Below are positions 1-12,500 of a stretch of 64,000 nt of DNA, piece by piece (position 1 is the first letter of the stretch; every line of letters begins with the position of its first letter). This stretch comes from Coenobita brevimanus. Taxonomy: Eukaryota; Arthropoda; Malacostraca; Decapoda; Coenobitidae. The stretch lies in NCBI GenBank assembly GCA_032717465.1, contig JAVRFU010003696.1:481979-545978 (forward strand), read 5' to 3'. Under the pieces are notes generated by a model that saw only the letters and a program-made list of their open reading frames with translations, was not told the DNA's origin and did no database searches. Position numbers and translations under genes: made by a program.

Positions 1-56
1 AACCCACACAACCCCCCCAAACACACCCCAAATAGAACACGCACAACCCCCCAAAC

Positions 57-60
<4 letters not shown>

Positions 61-134
<74 letters not shown>
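61..134. repeat. (CT)n microsatellite
   Basis: About 37 uninterrupted CT dinucleotides, preceded by a C- and A-rich stretch. No gene is visible around it. Confidence 0.98.
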
Positions 135-138
<4 letters not shown>

Positions 139-667
139 CCGTCAATCCTCCCTTCAATCACTCTCCAGAAATCTGCCTACCACACATGTTAACTCCCTAA
201 TATCTGTAACTTACCAGTTTACTTAAATATCTGGTTAGTTAATGCATTCTTGTATGTTATTCACGCAGTCTTTATTGACATCACAAAAATACAAGTTGCA
301 GACAGCACAATACAGTATGTAGGAGCAATAAACACAAAATATCGCTACGGAAGGAAGGAAGGAATAATCAAGAGTAAGCACCGAACCATAATATGGCTAT
401 ATGGCAATGCAGAAGTAGAGGGAAAATATAGGCCGGGAGAAACAAGGAAATATCAAGAACAGTGGTAGGACAGAGGAGAAGAAGAGGACAGTAAGGAGAG
501 AAAAATGCGAGACAAAAAGGCCCTTTTTAGTCGCCTCTTACGACAAGCAGGGGTACTGGGATATTGCTATGGAGAAAGCTTAAGGAAAGCATACGGTACT
601 TAAGCTGATGAGACCACAGGACTAAGAATTACATCTAGATTCATTTTGCAGCAGCGAGCAACTCTTA
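135..667. other. No recognisable gene
   Basis: Only short spurious reading frames are seen. Positions about 520-560 contain a TCGCCTCTTACGACAAGCAG-type stretch that looks like part of an interspersed repeat, but no other copy was found in this window. Confidence 0.5.
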
Positions 668-668
668 G

Positions 669-821
669 GGTGCGGCCAAACTTGCGCAAAACATGTGACC
701 GAGAAGACGACACAAAACACCGGGTTAGAGCCGCTGTAATATCCGAGTCTGATGGTTGGAAGGGCCCCTGAGCTTCATTTCCTCTTGTCGGTCACATGTT
801 TGGCTAAAGTGTGGCCCCACC
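669..821. mobile_element. MITE-3: short element with about 41-bp terminal inverted repeats
   Basis: Positions 669-709 and 781-821 are imperfect inverted repeats. Both arms share the core ACATGTGACCGA and a GGTGNGGCCA outer end, around a 70-nt non-coding centre. This is the structure of a miniature inverted-repeat transposable element. The outer GGGGTGYGGCC type of end recalls hAT elements, but no 8-bp target duplication could be made out, so the superfamily is open. Confidence 0.6.
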
Positions 822-941
822 GTAACCCAAAACATTCGATTTCAGGTGCTACCGATTGTCCTGTCCTTCCTTACTGGCTGAGCAGCGTGGTCAGGATCTC
901 TGCACGAGCCTGCCAAAATATCATATACTCTTTTGAATAAT

Positions 942-1078
942 ATCTATCTATTGCCAGACGCCTTAATCCCGTTAGGGGTGGCCACAAGCAAATCGCCTCC
1001 ACGTCGCCCCGTCCCCCGCCATTTCACTGCCCTGCTCCCAGCTCATCCCTGCTCTCTCATATACCTCACACAGATCCG
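942..1078 (-). mobile_element. RTE-like LINE (family F), 5'-truncated 3' end
   Basis: Reading the minus strand, this is the last about 130 bp of LINE family F: the end of the ORF, then the conserved stretch GGAGGCGATTTG, GGCCACCC and GGCGTCTGGC, closed by a short GATA tail (plus strand TATCTATCTATTG at 942). The same 3' end recurs near 27955, 33410, 53411, 59880, 60404, 61690, 62262 and 63420. Confidence 0.8.
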
Positions 1079-1117
1079 TTCGAGCAGCTGCTGCGAAAAG
1101 ACGTCTCTCCCAGCAGC

Positions 1118-1262
1118 AACTTCTTGCACAAAACTCTACGGACATTGCTACCCCGGTTTCACTTACTCTGACCACGCCACCTCGAGACCCAGTAGAACCG
1201 TATTTCACAAAACTCTACGGACATTGCTATCACGGATTCACTTACTCTGAACACACTACCTC
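1118..1262. repeat. Tandem duplication, about 80-bp unit
   Basis: Two adjacent copies share ACAAAACTCTACGGACATTG and TTCACTTACTCTGA, about 80 bp apart. No coding capacity is evident. Confidence 0.8.
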
Positions 1263-1347
1263 CCGACCCTGCATTATCACCATCGTCTCTACCAAGATTT
1301 CCTTCACCTCGACTGCAGATATACACTGCCTCTCTCGGCGGGTGTAT

Positions 1348-2095
1348 ACTGCAGTTGACACCCTACCCTCAAGGCAAATACCTGGTGCAGCTGGACGGCA
1401 GTGGGCGAGCCGCCCTCAGAAATCGTCGTCACCTATGCCCTTACGATGAGTCAAGGGAACAGATACCCACCACGCACATTAAGGATGGTCCCCATTGGGA
1501 GGCTGACCACAGGGGGGAGGCCCCTCAGCCTCTCCCTACCCTAGAGAGGCTGCAGCATGCTAGGCGCGCCCCAAGACACCTAGAAAACCATGTACCGTGA
1601 CATTGCAGTGTTGTGTACCCCTGAACATGTCAAGGTGTTTTGTAATGTGTATGACCTTGTTGCACTTTTACCATATTACCAGAGCAATGGTTGCTCCTGC
1701 ACATGCAACTGATTTCCTTATTGATGCAATTATGCCACTCTAAAGTCAGAATGTATGTGACATGTAAATTTTGCCACTCTTGTGTCATGTAATGCCTAGT
1801 CTCAAGTCATGATGAGTGTCAGTACCTGCCCATTGCTTTGTTGTTGCATGACCTTCCTCCACCTCGATTAATGTGCTTTATATCAATACTGCACTAGGTT
1901 CAGAGTTCTCTGCAATGGAGGGGGGGGGGGGTTGGAGTTTGAATTCACGTGGGAAGTTTCCCATCACCGCCCGTGCCTGGGGCTTGCTTGGCGCGGGCAG
2001 GCAGTCTGCCTCAGGCCATTATAGAGGGAGGTGACGCCCTTGCCTGTACATATTAGAATAAATCTCAAGCTGGCCTCGCTGTTTCCACCTCCCTC
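1348..2095 (+). mobile_element. Ty3/gypsy family A: integrase C-terminus plus 3' LTR (copy A1)
   Basis: The frame at 1355-1600 encodes the C-terminal tail of a gypsy integrase: PQGKYLVQLDG followed by the R-Y-E/D-S-R region and a stop. It is nearly identical to the end of the larger copy at 38926-39240 on the other strand. About 320 bp of non-coding DNA follows, then a G-rich polypurine tract (about 1915-1931), and then the LTR from about 1933 with an AATAAA signal near 2056. The LTR lacks its last about 20 bp, where it meets a piece of family B. Only the 3' end of the element survives. Confidence 0.8.
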
Positions 2096-2096
2096 C

Positions 2097-2186
2097 ACAT
2101 ACTCCTTGTCAACCTTTTTCTGTGACAGAACTCCACCAATACCATGGTCACTAGAATCACAGTTCAAGATAAGTGGCTGACTCTGA
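2097..2186 (-). mobile_element. Ty3/gypsy family B: RNase H fragment
   Basis: About 90 bp reads on the minus strand as SQPLILNCDSSDHGIGGVLS, the RNase H core of family B, and matches the longer copy at about 36790-36885. It abuts the truncated LTR of family A directly at 2096. The surrounding minus-strand frame does not continue as RNase H, so this is a short dead fragment. Confidence 0.8.
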
Positions 2187-2645
2187 TCAGAGTAGAGCTT
2201 CCTTAAAAGCAGAGTACCACTACACAAAGTGGGTGGATGATGGGCGCCCCCGAGGACCAGCAAAATAATTCTGACCGGGATAAAAAAAAAAAAAAAAAAA
2301 GTTTTTAATTGCACCAAAAACTCAATTTCCGCATCTTTTTGACCCGACAAAATCTTACACAGGAGTAACCTTCTGTGTTTAACATTTTACTGCTCAATAA
2401 TTCATGTAGTGAGAGGGATCCTGAGATAGATAGATAAACAGATAGAGAGGCAGACAGACAGACAGATGGAGATACGGTACATACGGTGGCTAATGAGACA
2501 CATCTACATACGATATATCTTTTAATATAACTACATATAAGATATATCTGTTAATATACAGTAACTACACATTAGTAGTGCTGAGTTTAGGTGACACTAC
2601 ACTGAATATGGATCCAAGGTGTGTGATGCAACCTTGGGAACTGAT
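2187..2645. other. No gene; downstream flank of the P450
   Basis: Contains an A-run at 2283-2300 and GATA/CAGA simple sequence at 2425-2470. Nothing coding is recognisable. Confidence 0.6.
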
Positions 2646-2653
2646 ATGTTTTC

Positions 2654-2655
2654 TT

Positions 2656-2659
<4 letters not shown>
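2654..2659 (-). terminator. Candidate polyadenylation signal of the P450 gene
   Basis: AATAAA on the minus strand lies 110-115 nt past the P450 stop codon. The intervening 3' UTR is mostly (GA)n and (TG)n simple repeat. It is the first AATAAA downstream of the stop. Use is inferred, not shown. Confidence 0.6.
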
Positions 2660-2660
<1 letters not shown>

Positions 2661-2747
<87 letters not shown>

Positions 2748-2749
2748 AC
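2661..2749. repeat. (CT)n(CA)n compound microsatellite in the P450 3' UTR
   Basis: About 34 CT units run into about 10 CA units. On the transcribed strand this is (TG)n(AG)n within the predicted 3' UTR, between the stop codon and the AATAAA. Confidence 0.97.
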
Positions 2750-2768
2750 TTCCCTCTCGCCTTCCCTC

Positions 2769-2971
2769 TTACTCCTTCCTCTTCACGCTCTGCCTCTCCT
2801 CAATGACCACCCTGTAAGGCTTCGGCGTATTCATAACTAACGCATCAGAGTCTCTCTCCGTCACCAGCGTCTCTCCCTGCGCCGGTGAGAAGGTGAAATT
2901 CTGCAACAACGCCGTCATAAACACAAAGATCTCTACCTTGGCCAAACCTTCCCCCACGCACACCCTACGAC
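2769..2971 (-). CDS. P450 exon 10: haem-ligand cysteine and C-terminus
   Basis: Acceptor TTATCCACAG, then [11 protein letters not shown] supplying the ligand Cys437. The L-helix follows, and the chain ends in a basic tail (VKRKE) before TAA. The intron just upstream (2985-3170) is a tandem array of acceptor-like units. Confidence 0.95.
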
Positions 2972-5900
2972 CTGTGGATAAGGGGCTGGAATAAGGGTTG
3001 GTATGGGTCGGAATAATGGCTAGATTAAGGGCTGGGAGAAAAGCTGGAATAAGGGCTGGAATAAGAACTGGTGTGGGCTGGAATAAGAGCTGGTGTGTAC
3101 TGGAATAAGAACTGGTGTGGACTGGAATAAGGTCTGGTGTGGACTGGAATAAGAACCGGGATAATGATAGTGAATGATAATAAGACTATAATCCTTTCAC
3201 TCTGCGTTAGCTTGGCCTAAAATTGCAATCCCTCCACCTTGAATCCTGAGTTTTAACGTTAGATAGCATAAGAGAATGCTAGTCATGAAGAAGTGCTGTG
3301 GAGAGGAGGGAGAACCATAACATTGTCTAGCCTCTGAACTACATGAAATCTGTCTATCTATATACCTATGCTGCTTCTCCTGTGAAAGGGAGGTAACCAA
3401 GACTGAACGACACACTCCCAATTTACTCATTAACACAAACACATTCATTCGCATCTTAGCCCCAAAGGGAGAAGGGACAGATCCTCACCGTACCACACTG
3501 CACAAGGGTCAACTGTGCAGTGCCGTCAGCGACATCTTCAGCATGGTCCGACAGTAGAGCTGGTTTACCCCTGCCGCATCTTAGTGGACCCATCCCCTTA
3601 CCCACACCTGACCTGATAAGCTGATCAGACCAAATACAGGAGAATATCACCCCCAGGGCTGCATCATAATTTGTTCATTCACAATCTCTCTCCAATCATT
3701 TCTATCTCGTCACACTGTCCATCCATCCCTTTTGTGATCTTCCTCTCAGACTTACACATCTCATATCCGATCCAATTATTTTTTTTCACCAATCACTCAT
3801 CATCCATTCTCTCCACATGCCCAAACCATCACAACACCCTCTGCTCAACGCGATCAGCCATCTCCCGCACAACTCCAGTTCTCTTTTGCACTTCATCATT
3901 TCCCACTCGATACATACGCATCACTCCACACATACTCCTCAGACACCTCATCTCCAACACATTCAAACTTTTCCTCCTTGCTACACCCATATTCCATGTT
4001 TCAGCCACATATAATGCAGTTGGTACCATAATATCCATCCATCTAAGCAAACAACATCTAAACATTTTTTTTTTTCATTCCTCCCAGCACCTTTCCTACG
4101 TCATTCATTCTACACTTCACTTCTGCATCTATTCTCCCATCCATAGGAACATGTGACCCTAAACTCTTAAAACACTCTACCTCCTCAAGCAACTCACCAT
4201 TCAAAACTATGTTCCTTCTCCTACCATCTACCAACCTCGTACAAATCATCACTTTACCCTTATTTTCACTTACTCTCAATTTCCTCCTTTCACACACCCT
4301 CCCAAACTCCTCTGCCAACTGTCTCAATCTCTCCTCTAAATCAGCCACCAGTGCAGTATCATCCGCAAACAGCAGCTGATTCAGATTCCACTCAATACCA
4401 TCAACATTCACCAGACTCAAGCCTCCACCTAACACTCTTAGCATTCACCCCCCTTACAACACTATCCATATGAATACTAAACAACCACGGAGACATCACA
4501 CATTCCTGCCACAGCTCCTCTCTCATGGGAAACCAATCACTCACCATATTTCCCACTCTTACACATGCTCTACTATTTACATAAAATCTTTTCACTCCTT
4601 TTTGCAATTAAGCATCAAGTCCATACGATCTTAAAACAGTCCACAAAGACTCCTCATCAGTTCTATCATACGCCTTCTCTAAATCCATGAACACCCAAAA
4701 CACATCCTTACCTATCGCTAAATACTTTTCACACACCTGTCTCACAGCAAACACCTGATCCACGCATCTCCTCCCTCTCCTAAAGCCACACAGCATCATC
4801 ATCAATCACTCACTCTGTACCCTCTCTAACTCTCATAATTAGCACTCTACCATACACCTTACCTACTCTATACTCGGCCTAAGAAGTGACGGCGGAGTAT
4901 CCAGAAGTTTTCGCGCAGGGATAATGCACATACCCTTCCTTATATCTCTACGAGGTGAAACCTAACACGTAAAACTGTTACATAAAACAATAAATCAATG
5001 CCAAAGTACCTGTACATTTCAAAATTGTAGGAAGCAGTTCGTTAGTTACGATAATAGGAAATCCTAAACGGAACTAATTGAAATCTCACAACTATCGCTC
5101 AGGGACAGTCAGGAATAATTTGTGGAGTTCAAATCTAGTATGGTAACATGCAATAATTTTTTAGAGCGTAAGACTGAACAAAAGGGAGCTTCAGTAAACA
5201 ATGAAAATTAACAATTATTATTCATAAAATAATTTCCGGTACAATACTAGGGAATAATTTAAAGTCATATATTTCCGTTTCCAATGTCTCCATGGACGAC
5301 GACAGCAAGCGGTAAGGTGGCGGAAGCCAGTAAGCTATTTTAAATGTTTCGATCAACACGCACGAAAGCAGATAACATTTACTCAAATTCATGCAGTCAT
5401 TACGCTGCCTTTGGCCAGTTTTCCATTAAGATAAATCTCTGGATTATGAAATATAACCCAGAGGGCTATCGGCGAGAGAAATTAGAAAATAAAAAATCGA
5501 AATTTGCCTCGAGTCAGAGCTCCTCGGAGAATGCTAACTTCTGTCGTAGTCTGATATCCTCAGTGCATAATCGATTAGCAAGAGTAATAAAATGCAGAGG
5601 TCCATAAACAAATCATTGAGTTCAAAACTTCCAAATCAGCATTTTCTATTCAGCAGGACATTAAGATTTATTTAAGAGAGATATGAAGATTAAACGATGG
5701 AGTAAATAGTGCGTGCTTTTGCATTGCATGAGTTTATGAACTCATGTTTTGGTCCTGTTTGTTGCCTAGTGTAAGAGAAAAAGACAGAATCTGTCATACC
5801 TCCTTACAACTAAAAATAATTGCACCATTTGGGAATAAGGTTGCTAATTATAATTATAATTGGCAAGAGGAAGGCGGATTAAAAGGCAGTATGGTCTTGC

Positions 5901-8900
5901 TGCCACCGCAGGTAGGGCATCATTACGAAGAAAAATTTCATTGTTATGGCGTCCTTATTGTTGCTGTATCATCACCATAGCATTTGAAAATAAGGGAGTG
6001 TATTGCAGTCACAAGAATTTTCATTCACTGGTCTTCAAAACCATAGCATCTGTATTTGAAATCCTGGGAAACAAATAAATCAGGAACACGGAGTTATAGG
6101 CCTACTGCCCACCGTGCGCGTAGCAATACATTTCACATTCACTCGATTCTTCTGAATTCTCTACACTCTGGCTTCGGCTTTCCTGTCATTCTCTGACTAA
6201 ATATATCTGTGCTGTTTACTTATCTCCTAATTCTACTATCAAAATTCTTTGACTATCTTACTTCTACGATGGAACACATTCTATCCATTTCTCCTTTCTT
6301 TGAAATCTCCATTCTTGGAGCTTTCAATGTTCACCACCACCTTTGGCTCTCCTCTCCTTTCACTGATCCACCTGGTGAACAAGCCTACACCTTTTCTATC
6401 CTTATTGACCTAGAGCAGCTTGTACAGCACCCTACCCGTATCCCTGACCGCCTTGGAGAGAGCTCCAACATACTTGATCTCTTCCTTACAACTAATCCTT
6501 CTGCTTACACTGTTAATCTTGTCTCTCCGTTGGGCTCCTCTGATCATAACCTTATCACTTTAACCTGTCCTATCGCTCCGGTACGGCCTGCGGACCCTAC
6601 AAAAAAACGTCGTCTATTGCACTTTGGAGCTGCGGATTGGGAGGCCCTCAGGCAGTACTTCTTTGATTTTCCCTGGAATGATTATTGCTTCCATGGCCGT
6701 GAGCCATCTGGGTGTGCCTTGCGCATTACGGACGTTATTCTCTCGGGCATGGAAGCATACATTCCTTTCTCATATCCTTTGACTAACGCAAGAAAACCTT
6801 GGTTTAATCACGCTTGTTCTAATGCTGTCCGCAACAAGGAGAGGGCCTATAAAAGGTACCGGAGCCAACCCACTCCTGAATCACATCTTTTATACCTTTC
6901 TGCCCAGAGTCGTGCTAAGTCTGTTCTTCGCTCTGCTAAAAATAATCTCATCCGTACAAAATGCTCTCAACTCTCCAACTCGAATTCTTCCCGCTCCTTC
7001 TGGCACCTTGCCAAAAACCTTTCTAAGAACTTTACCTCATCATCCTTCCCTCCTCTTTTCTACTCTGATGGCTCTGTAGCTATTTCTTCTACTGATAAAG
7101 CAGATTTTCCTGATCTTTCACTGCATTCCACTCATCATTCAATTTCTCCTGATACTCTATAATTTTTTCTCTTTTATCCAACTCACTCTCTTTCAAAACC
7201 ACCCGGCCACACCAAACTCTCCTAGTTCTCACCATCTTCTACCTACTCTCAACTTTCCCTCCACCAGATAGTGGTCAGACACACCTCCACCCTCCCCTCC
7301 CAAAACTCTCTCATTCGACAATCTTCCTCCTACACTCCAGGACACAGCCACATAGTCCATCAATACACTGTCAACAACCCTTCCACTCTCCTGTCTCACC
7401 CATGTATACTTCTCAAGTATTTCCAGTCACCATCTCTCTCTCAACACACATCCGTATCATTCGTTCCCCATTTACATTTCTTCCAGGCACACCATGCATA
7501 CCAACTACACCTTCGCCTGCTACATTTCTCACTTTAGCATTCAGATCCCTCATCATTACCACATTCACATTCGCTCCCAAATTCTGCAGATACTCATCAA
7601 CATCACTCCAGAAAGACTCCTTCTCTTCTTCATATGCTACTCACAAATACCCACAACTCACGTTCAAATTTCGCTTTCAACCACATCAGTCTTGATGACA
7701 CCTCCATCCATTCAGTTACACTCTGCTGCACATCCGGGCTCACTAACACTGCAAGAAATAAGCTGCAAAAAAATGAAAAAAAAAAAAAAAAAAAATCTGG
7801 CAAAGTTAAAGTAAAAATAGCATAGTGTCAATAAAGATCAATGATAATGATGACGATGATAATGATGACTATTTTCTTTGCCTTTTCTTTCCATTTCATC
7901 AACTTACCAATTCCAAATGGCACAAACCCCTCCCTCCTGTTGTTAAATGAGACGTCTGGGTTGAGGAAGTGGTCTGGGTTGAATTCGTTTGGTTGGTCCC
8001 AGAACTGAGAGTCTTTGTGGCAGAACTCCAAGTGAGGAACAACCACTGTGCCCTGGTAATATAATAATAGTAATAATAATCTATCTATCTATATACCTAG
8101 GCTGCTTCCCCCAAGGAAAGGGAGGTAGCCGAGACAGGACGACACACTCCCCATTTACACATCCATTCAAACACATTCATTCGCATCTTAGCCCCAAAGG
8201 GGAGAACGGACAGATCCTCACCACACAACACAGCACAAGGGTCAACTGCGCAATGTAATCGGTGACATCTGCAGCAGAGCCCGACAGCAGAGCTGGTTTA
8301 CCCCTGCCACATCATAACAGACCCATCCCCTTACCCGCACCTGACCTGACTAGCTGATCAGACCAAATGCGGGAGAATATCCCCTCAGGGCTGCGTCATC
8401 ACTTATTCATTCACAATTTCTCTCCATTTATTTCTGTCACCACAGCCAATCTTCCTTGCTCAACAGACATCCCTCGCGCACCCAGCGCTCTCTTCACACT
8501 GTCCATCCATCCTACAATATTCGTGGTCTTCCTCTCAGCCTTACACCTCTCACATCAGATCTAGTTATCTTTTTCACCAATCACTCATTATCCATTCTCT
8601 CCATATGCCCAAATCATCACAACACCCTCTGCTCAACTCTACCAGCCATCTCCCGAACAACTCCAGTTCTCCTTCGCACTTCATCATTTGCACTCGATCC
8701 ATATGCGTCACTCCACACATACTTCTCAGACACCTCATCTCCATTACATTCAAACTTTTCGTCTCTGCTACACCCATACAGGTTATACCATGTTTCAGCC
8801 CCATATAATGCAGTTGGTACAACAACACCCTCATACAGCCTTCTCTTTACATCCATTCTAAGCGAACGACATCTAAACACTTTTTTCATTCCTCCCAGCA

Positions 8901-9469
8901 CCTTTCCTACTTCATTTATTCTAAACTTCACTTCTGCATCTATTCTTCCATCCACAGCAACATGTGACCCTAGATATTTAAAACACTCTACCTCCAAAAG
9001 CAACTCGCCATTCAAAACTATATTCATCCCCCTACCATCTACCAACCTCGTACACTTCATCACTTTACTCTTATACTCATTTCCTTTCAATTTCCTCCTT
9101 TCACACACCCTTCCAAACTCCTCTACCAACTGTCTCAATCTCTCCTCTGAATCAGCCACCAGTGCAGTATCATCTGCAAACACACATCGCTATCATTCGT
9201 TCCCCATTTTCATTTCTTCCAGGCACACAATGCATACCAACTACACCTTCAACTGCTACATTTCCCACTCTAATAATAATAATAACTAGAGGATCCCCCC
9301 AAAGAGGGAATCACACCCGCCACGAGCCGATCCATATCTAGCACAGCTCGCGATGTGCCTTTCACCTACCTTCACCAATGTCGAACTCATTCGAGATTTT
9401 CATGCCTATTACACACGTATAAAATTTTGTGATGATACTGTATCTTGAGTGACTGCGATGTTATCGTGC

Positions 9470-9514
<45 letters not shown>

Positions 9515-12500
9515 CAGTCATACACTTTACACACAGACGAACTGAAAACAATAGCAGCATCACTAATAATAATAATGTGGATACTGTGTATTTTCAAAGA
9601 TTTTTCCTTATATTCTTAACTACTTTAATAACTTGAATTCGAATTTTTTTACTTGTTCTTTCTAATTTTCTTCCTGGCTGTTTTAAGAGGCTTCGGATAT
9701 TTTGCAACATTTGTTTCTCACTGATTTGTTCTGTACAGAGTACCTCAATAACCACTTCTGTGTTATTACTGTGATATCGAAATTATATAAACAGCATACA
9801 ATACAGTATAGTGTTCAAGGCATGGTAAGCATGATAAATCGCTTAGGGAGAGGTACTACGGAACCTCCTAGAATCTGGGTCTCATGAATTCGAATCACAG
9901 ACACCAACCTTGGGAATGAGGTACCCGTTCAGCATTGTGTCTGCAGAGGCGACGTGAGCGGTGCCAAAAGGTGACAGAGAGACAATACGGTGCACCTCAT
10001 GAATCACTGCCTCCAGGTACGGTAGTCTGGGGAGAGAGAGCAAGAAGCGTACATGAGACAGAGAGAGAGAGAGAATAATTGTACCACCAAAATACATGTA
10101 CTTTCATGGCACTGTGGTGGTCATATGGAAAGTTGGAACCGGGAATCTTATGAGTGACAGACAGACAGTGATATTCTACCACCAAACTCTCTTACTTGTT
10201 CCTCTCGCAGTAGAAGAGAAGGCTGTCTCTCGGGACCTCTTGATCAATTTCCCTCTGGACCCTGGCCTGCACCTCCGGGTACTTGGCTAAATACAAGATG
10301 GCCCAGCGCACAATGGATAAGGTGGTGTCAGTCCCGGCGACCAGTAAGTTGATAATCATAGCACACAAATCCTGCTCTGAAAAATATGAAAAGATTAAGT
10401 AGCAATTTGAATGTAAGCAGAATTTGAATGTCAACAGAATATTCAGGAACTGCCCAGAGGAGGTTATATTGGTCTCAGCTTGGGCAGACTAAACAACTGA
10501 TTATCATAACACCTAAATCCAACACTGAAAAGTATGAAATAGATAACCAGTGACTTAAATGTAGCTGGAATATTCTGGTACTGCCCAGTGCGGAGTGAAT
10601 ATGGTAGTCTCAATCCCGGCAAACAGTAAATCGATAACCATAAAACCCAAATCCAACTCTGAAAAATGTGAAATGGATAACTGGTGGTTTGAATGTAGGC
10701 AGAATATTCTGGCACTGTTCAGAGGAAAGTTGCCCATCTTTTCGTCGGTTGAGCAAGCTGCCTAAGACCTCTTCCCAAGCAACTTATTTTGCTTATTACT
10801 CTTTGTGTTTCTCTTTTGCGTCACTTAAGTCTTCCAAATACCACCATACTCAGCATAATTAACATACAAATTGATGTAGACCAGCCGTATCCAAAAATAA
10901 TTCACTAACAATGAGGTGCCAGGGAGCATCCTTAACCAACGAGAATACTGATCTGGATATGGTGGTGTTGATCCCAGCAAACCGCAAGTTAATTTTTTAC
11001 ATGCAAATCCAATAATGAAAAAGGCAATTTGAAGTGAGAAAATTATTTATCTGGAATTTGAGCCTAGCTAAAGTATTACACTTGGCAAAATCTAAGATGT
11101 CCAGGTGCAGTGTGGATATCATAGCCTTGAGCCCAGCAAATAGTAAGTCACTCATCATTACATGTACATTTCTGAAGATGTAATAAATAAATAAATAAAA
11201 GTTTGGCTCCGTTAAGATCAAAACTATTTAAGCTGACCTTGCTGTGTGACACTGACCTGTTACACTGATCTTTAACTGATTATAAAACTGAATCCACTTA
11301 TTCTTACCATATCCTCAACCCTTCCACAAAGTTTGGTCTAAACAAAATAAAAATGATTTAAGTGGACCTTACCCTGTGACCTTGACCTTTGACCTATCAT
11401 TAAGGGGTTATATATGTACCATCTTTTATATTGTTCAGGGAGAGGCTTAGATGCCCCCTAATCCACATAGAATAATGGCTTTAACCTCACCTGTGTAGGG
11501 AGCATCAGTGGTCTCACTCTTAAATAAATCACTCAGGGAGACGTGTCACGAAGCCTCCTTTGGGACTTAATCTCACCTGTGTATGGGGCGTCCATGGCCT
11601 CACCTTTGAATAAATCACTTAGGAGATGGTGTCACGACGCCTCCTGTGGGACTTAATCTCACCTGTGTATGGAGCGTCCGTGGCCTTCCCCTTGTTGTGG
11701 TCCATCTGAATCAGGTACTGGTCTATGAGGTCTCTGGGGTGAGACGGGTCCAGTGTGTCCTTGTGATCCTTCAACACTTCCTGCAACACCACACCATGCC
11801 CTGAGCTGCCTGTCCTTGTTAATATGGCCTTGAGTTGCCTGTCCTCGTTAACCCTATCAGGTTTTTGGGCCGGGCAGATTATGTCTGTGCCAGAATCAGC
11901 CACTCATGCTGATCCACATCTTCGCAGCCTGATATTATACTTTGATCGCTCTGTGTAAATACACTTTTCATGATAGAATGTTGGTTTTTGTGTCATTTTA
12001 AAGCTGAATAGTTGTACTTTATCGATGTATGTTAAAAAAAAGGGAGAACAAAGAAATTAAAATGTCAAAATGATGATTTGAAGTTAGGCAAAAAACAAAA
12101 ATTTTATACCTTGCCATAGAAAAATATTCGGCAAAAAATAATGAGTAAAGATATATAAATTTGGCTCAAACCAAGCAAAAGTACAATAAATTACCTATAC
12201 AATGATATAGAGATTATGGTAATTTTTGCATTTCATTGTGCAGTAAAGAAAAAGGAAAGAGATGCACAATTTTATTTTAGTCTCATCCGCATATTCGCTT
12301 CGCGATGTTTTTGTTTGATCGATCAGTGTAAATACACATTTTATGATAGGATGCTGGTTGTGGTGTTATTTTGAAGCTGAATAGTTATCCTTTATCGTAG
12401 TATGTTCATAAAAGGAAAACAAAGAAAATAAAGTCAAAGTGGCGAGTTGAAGTTAGGCAAAAACCAACAATTTTATACCTTGCTGAAGAAAAATATTCAC

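Noticed and set aside
4058..4805. Host gene with several exons on the minus strand
   Set aside because: The frames together form a LINE reverse transcriptase with a FADD box.
10464..10737. A second P450 gene or alternative exon
   Set aside because: Only the first about 75 bp resemble exon 7; no donor or remaining exon sequence follows, so they are relics. Use in rare transcripts cannot be excluded.
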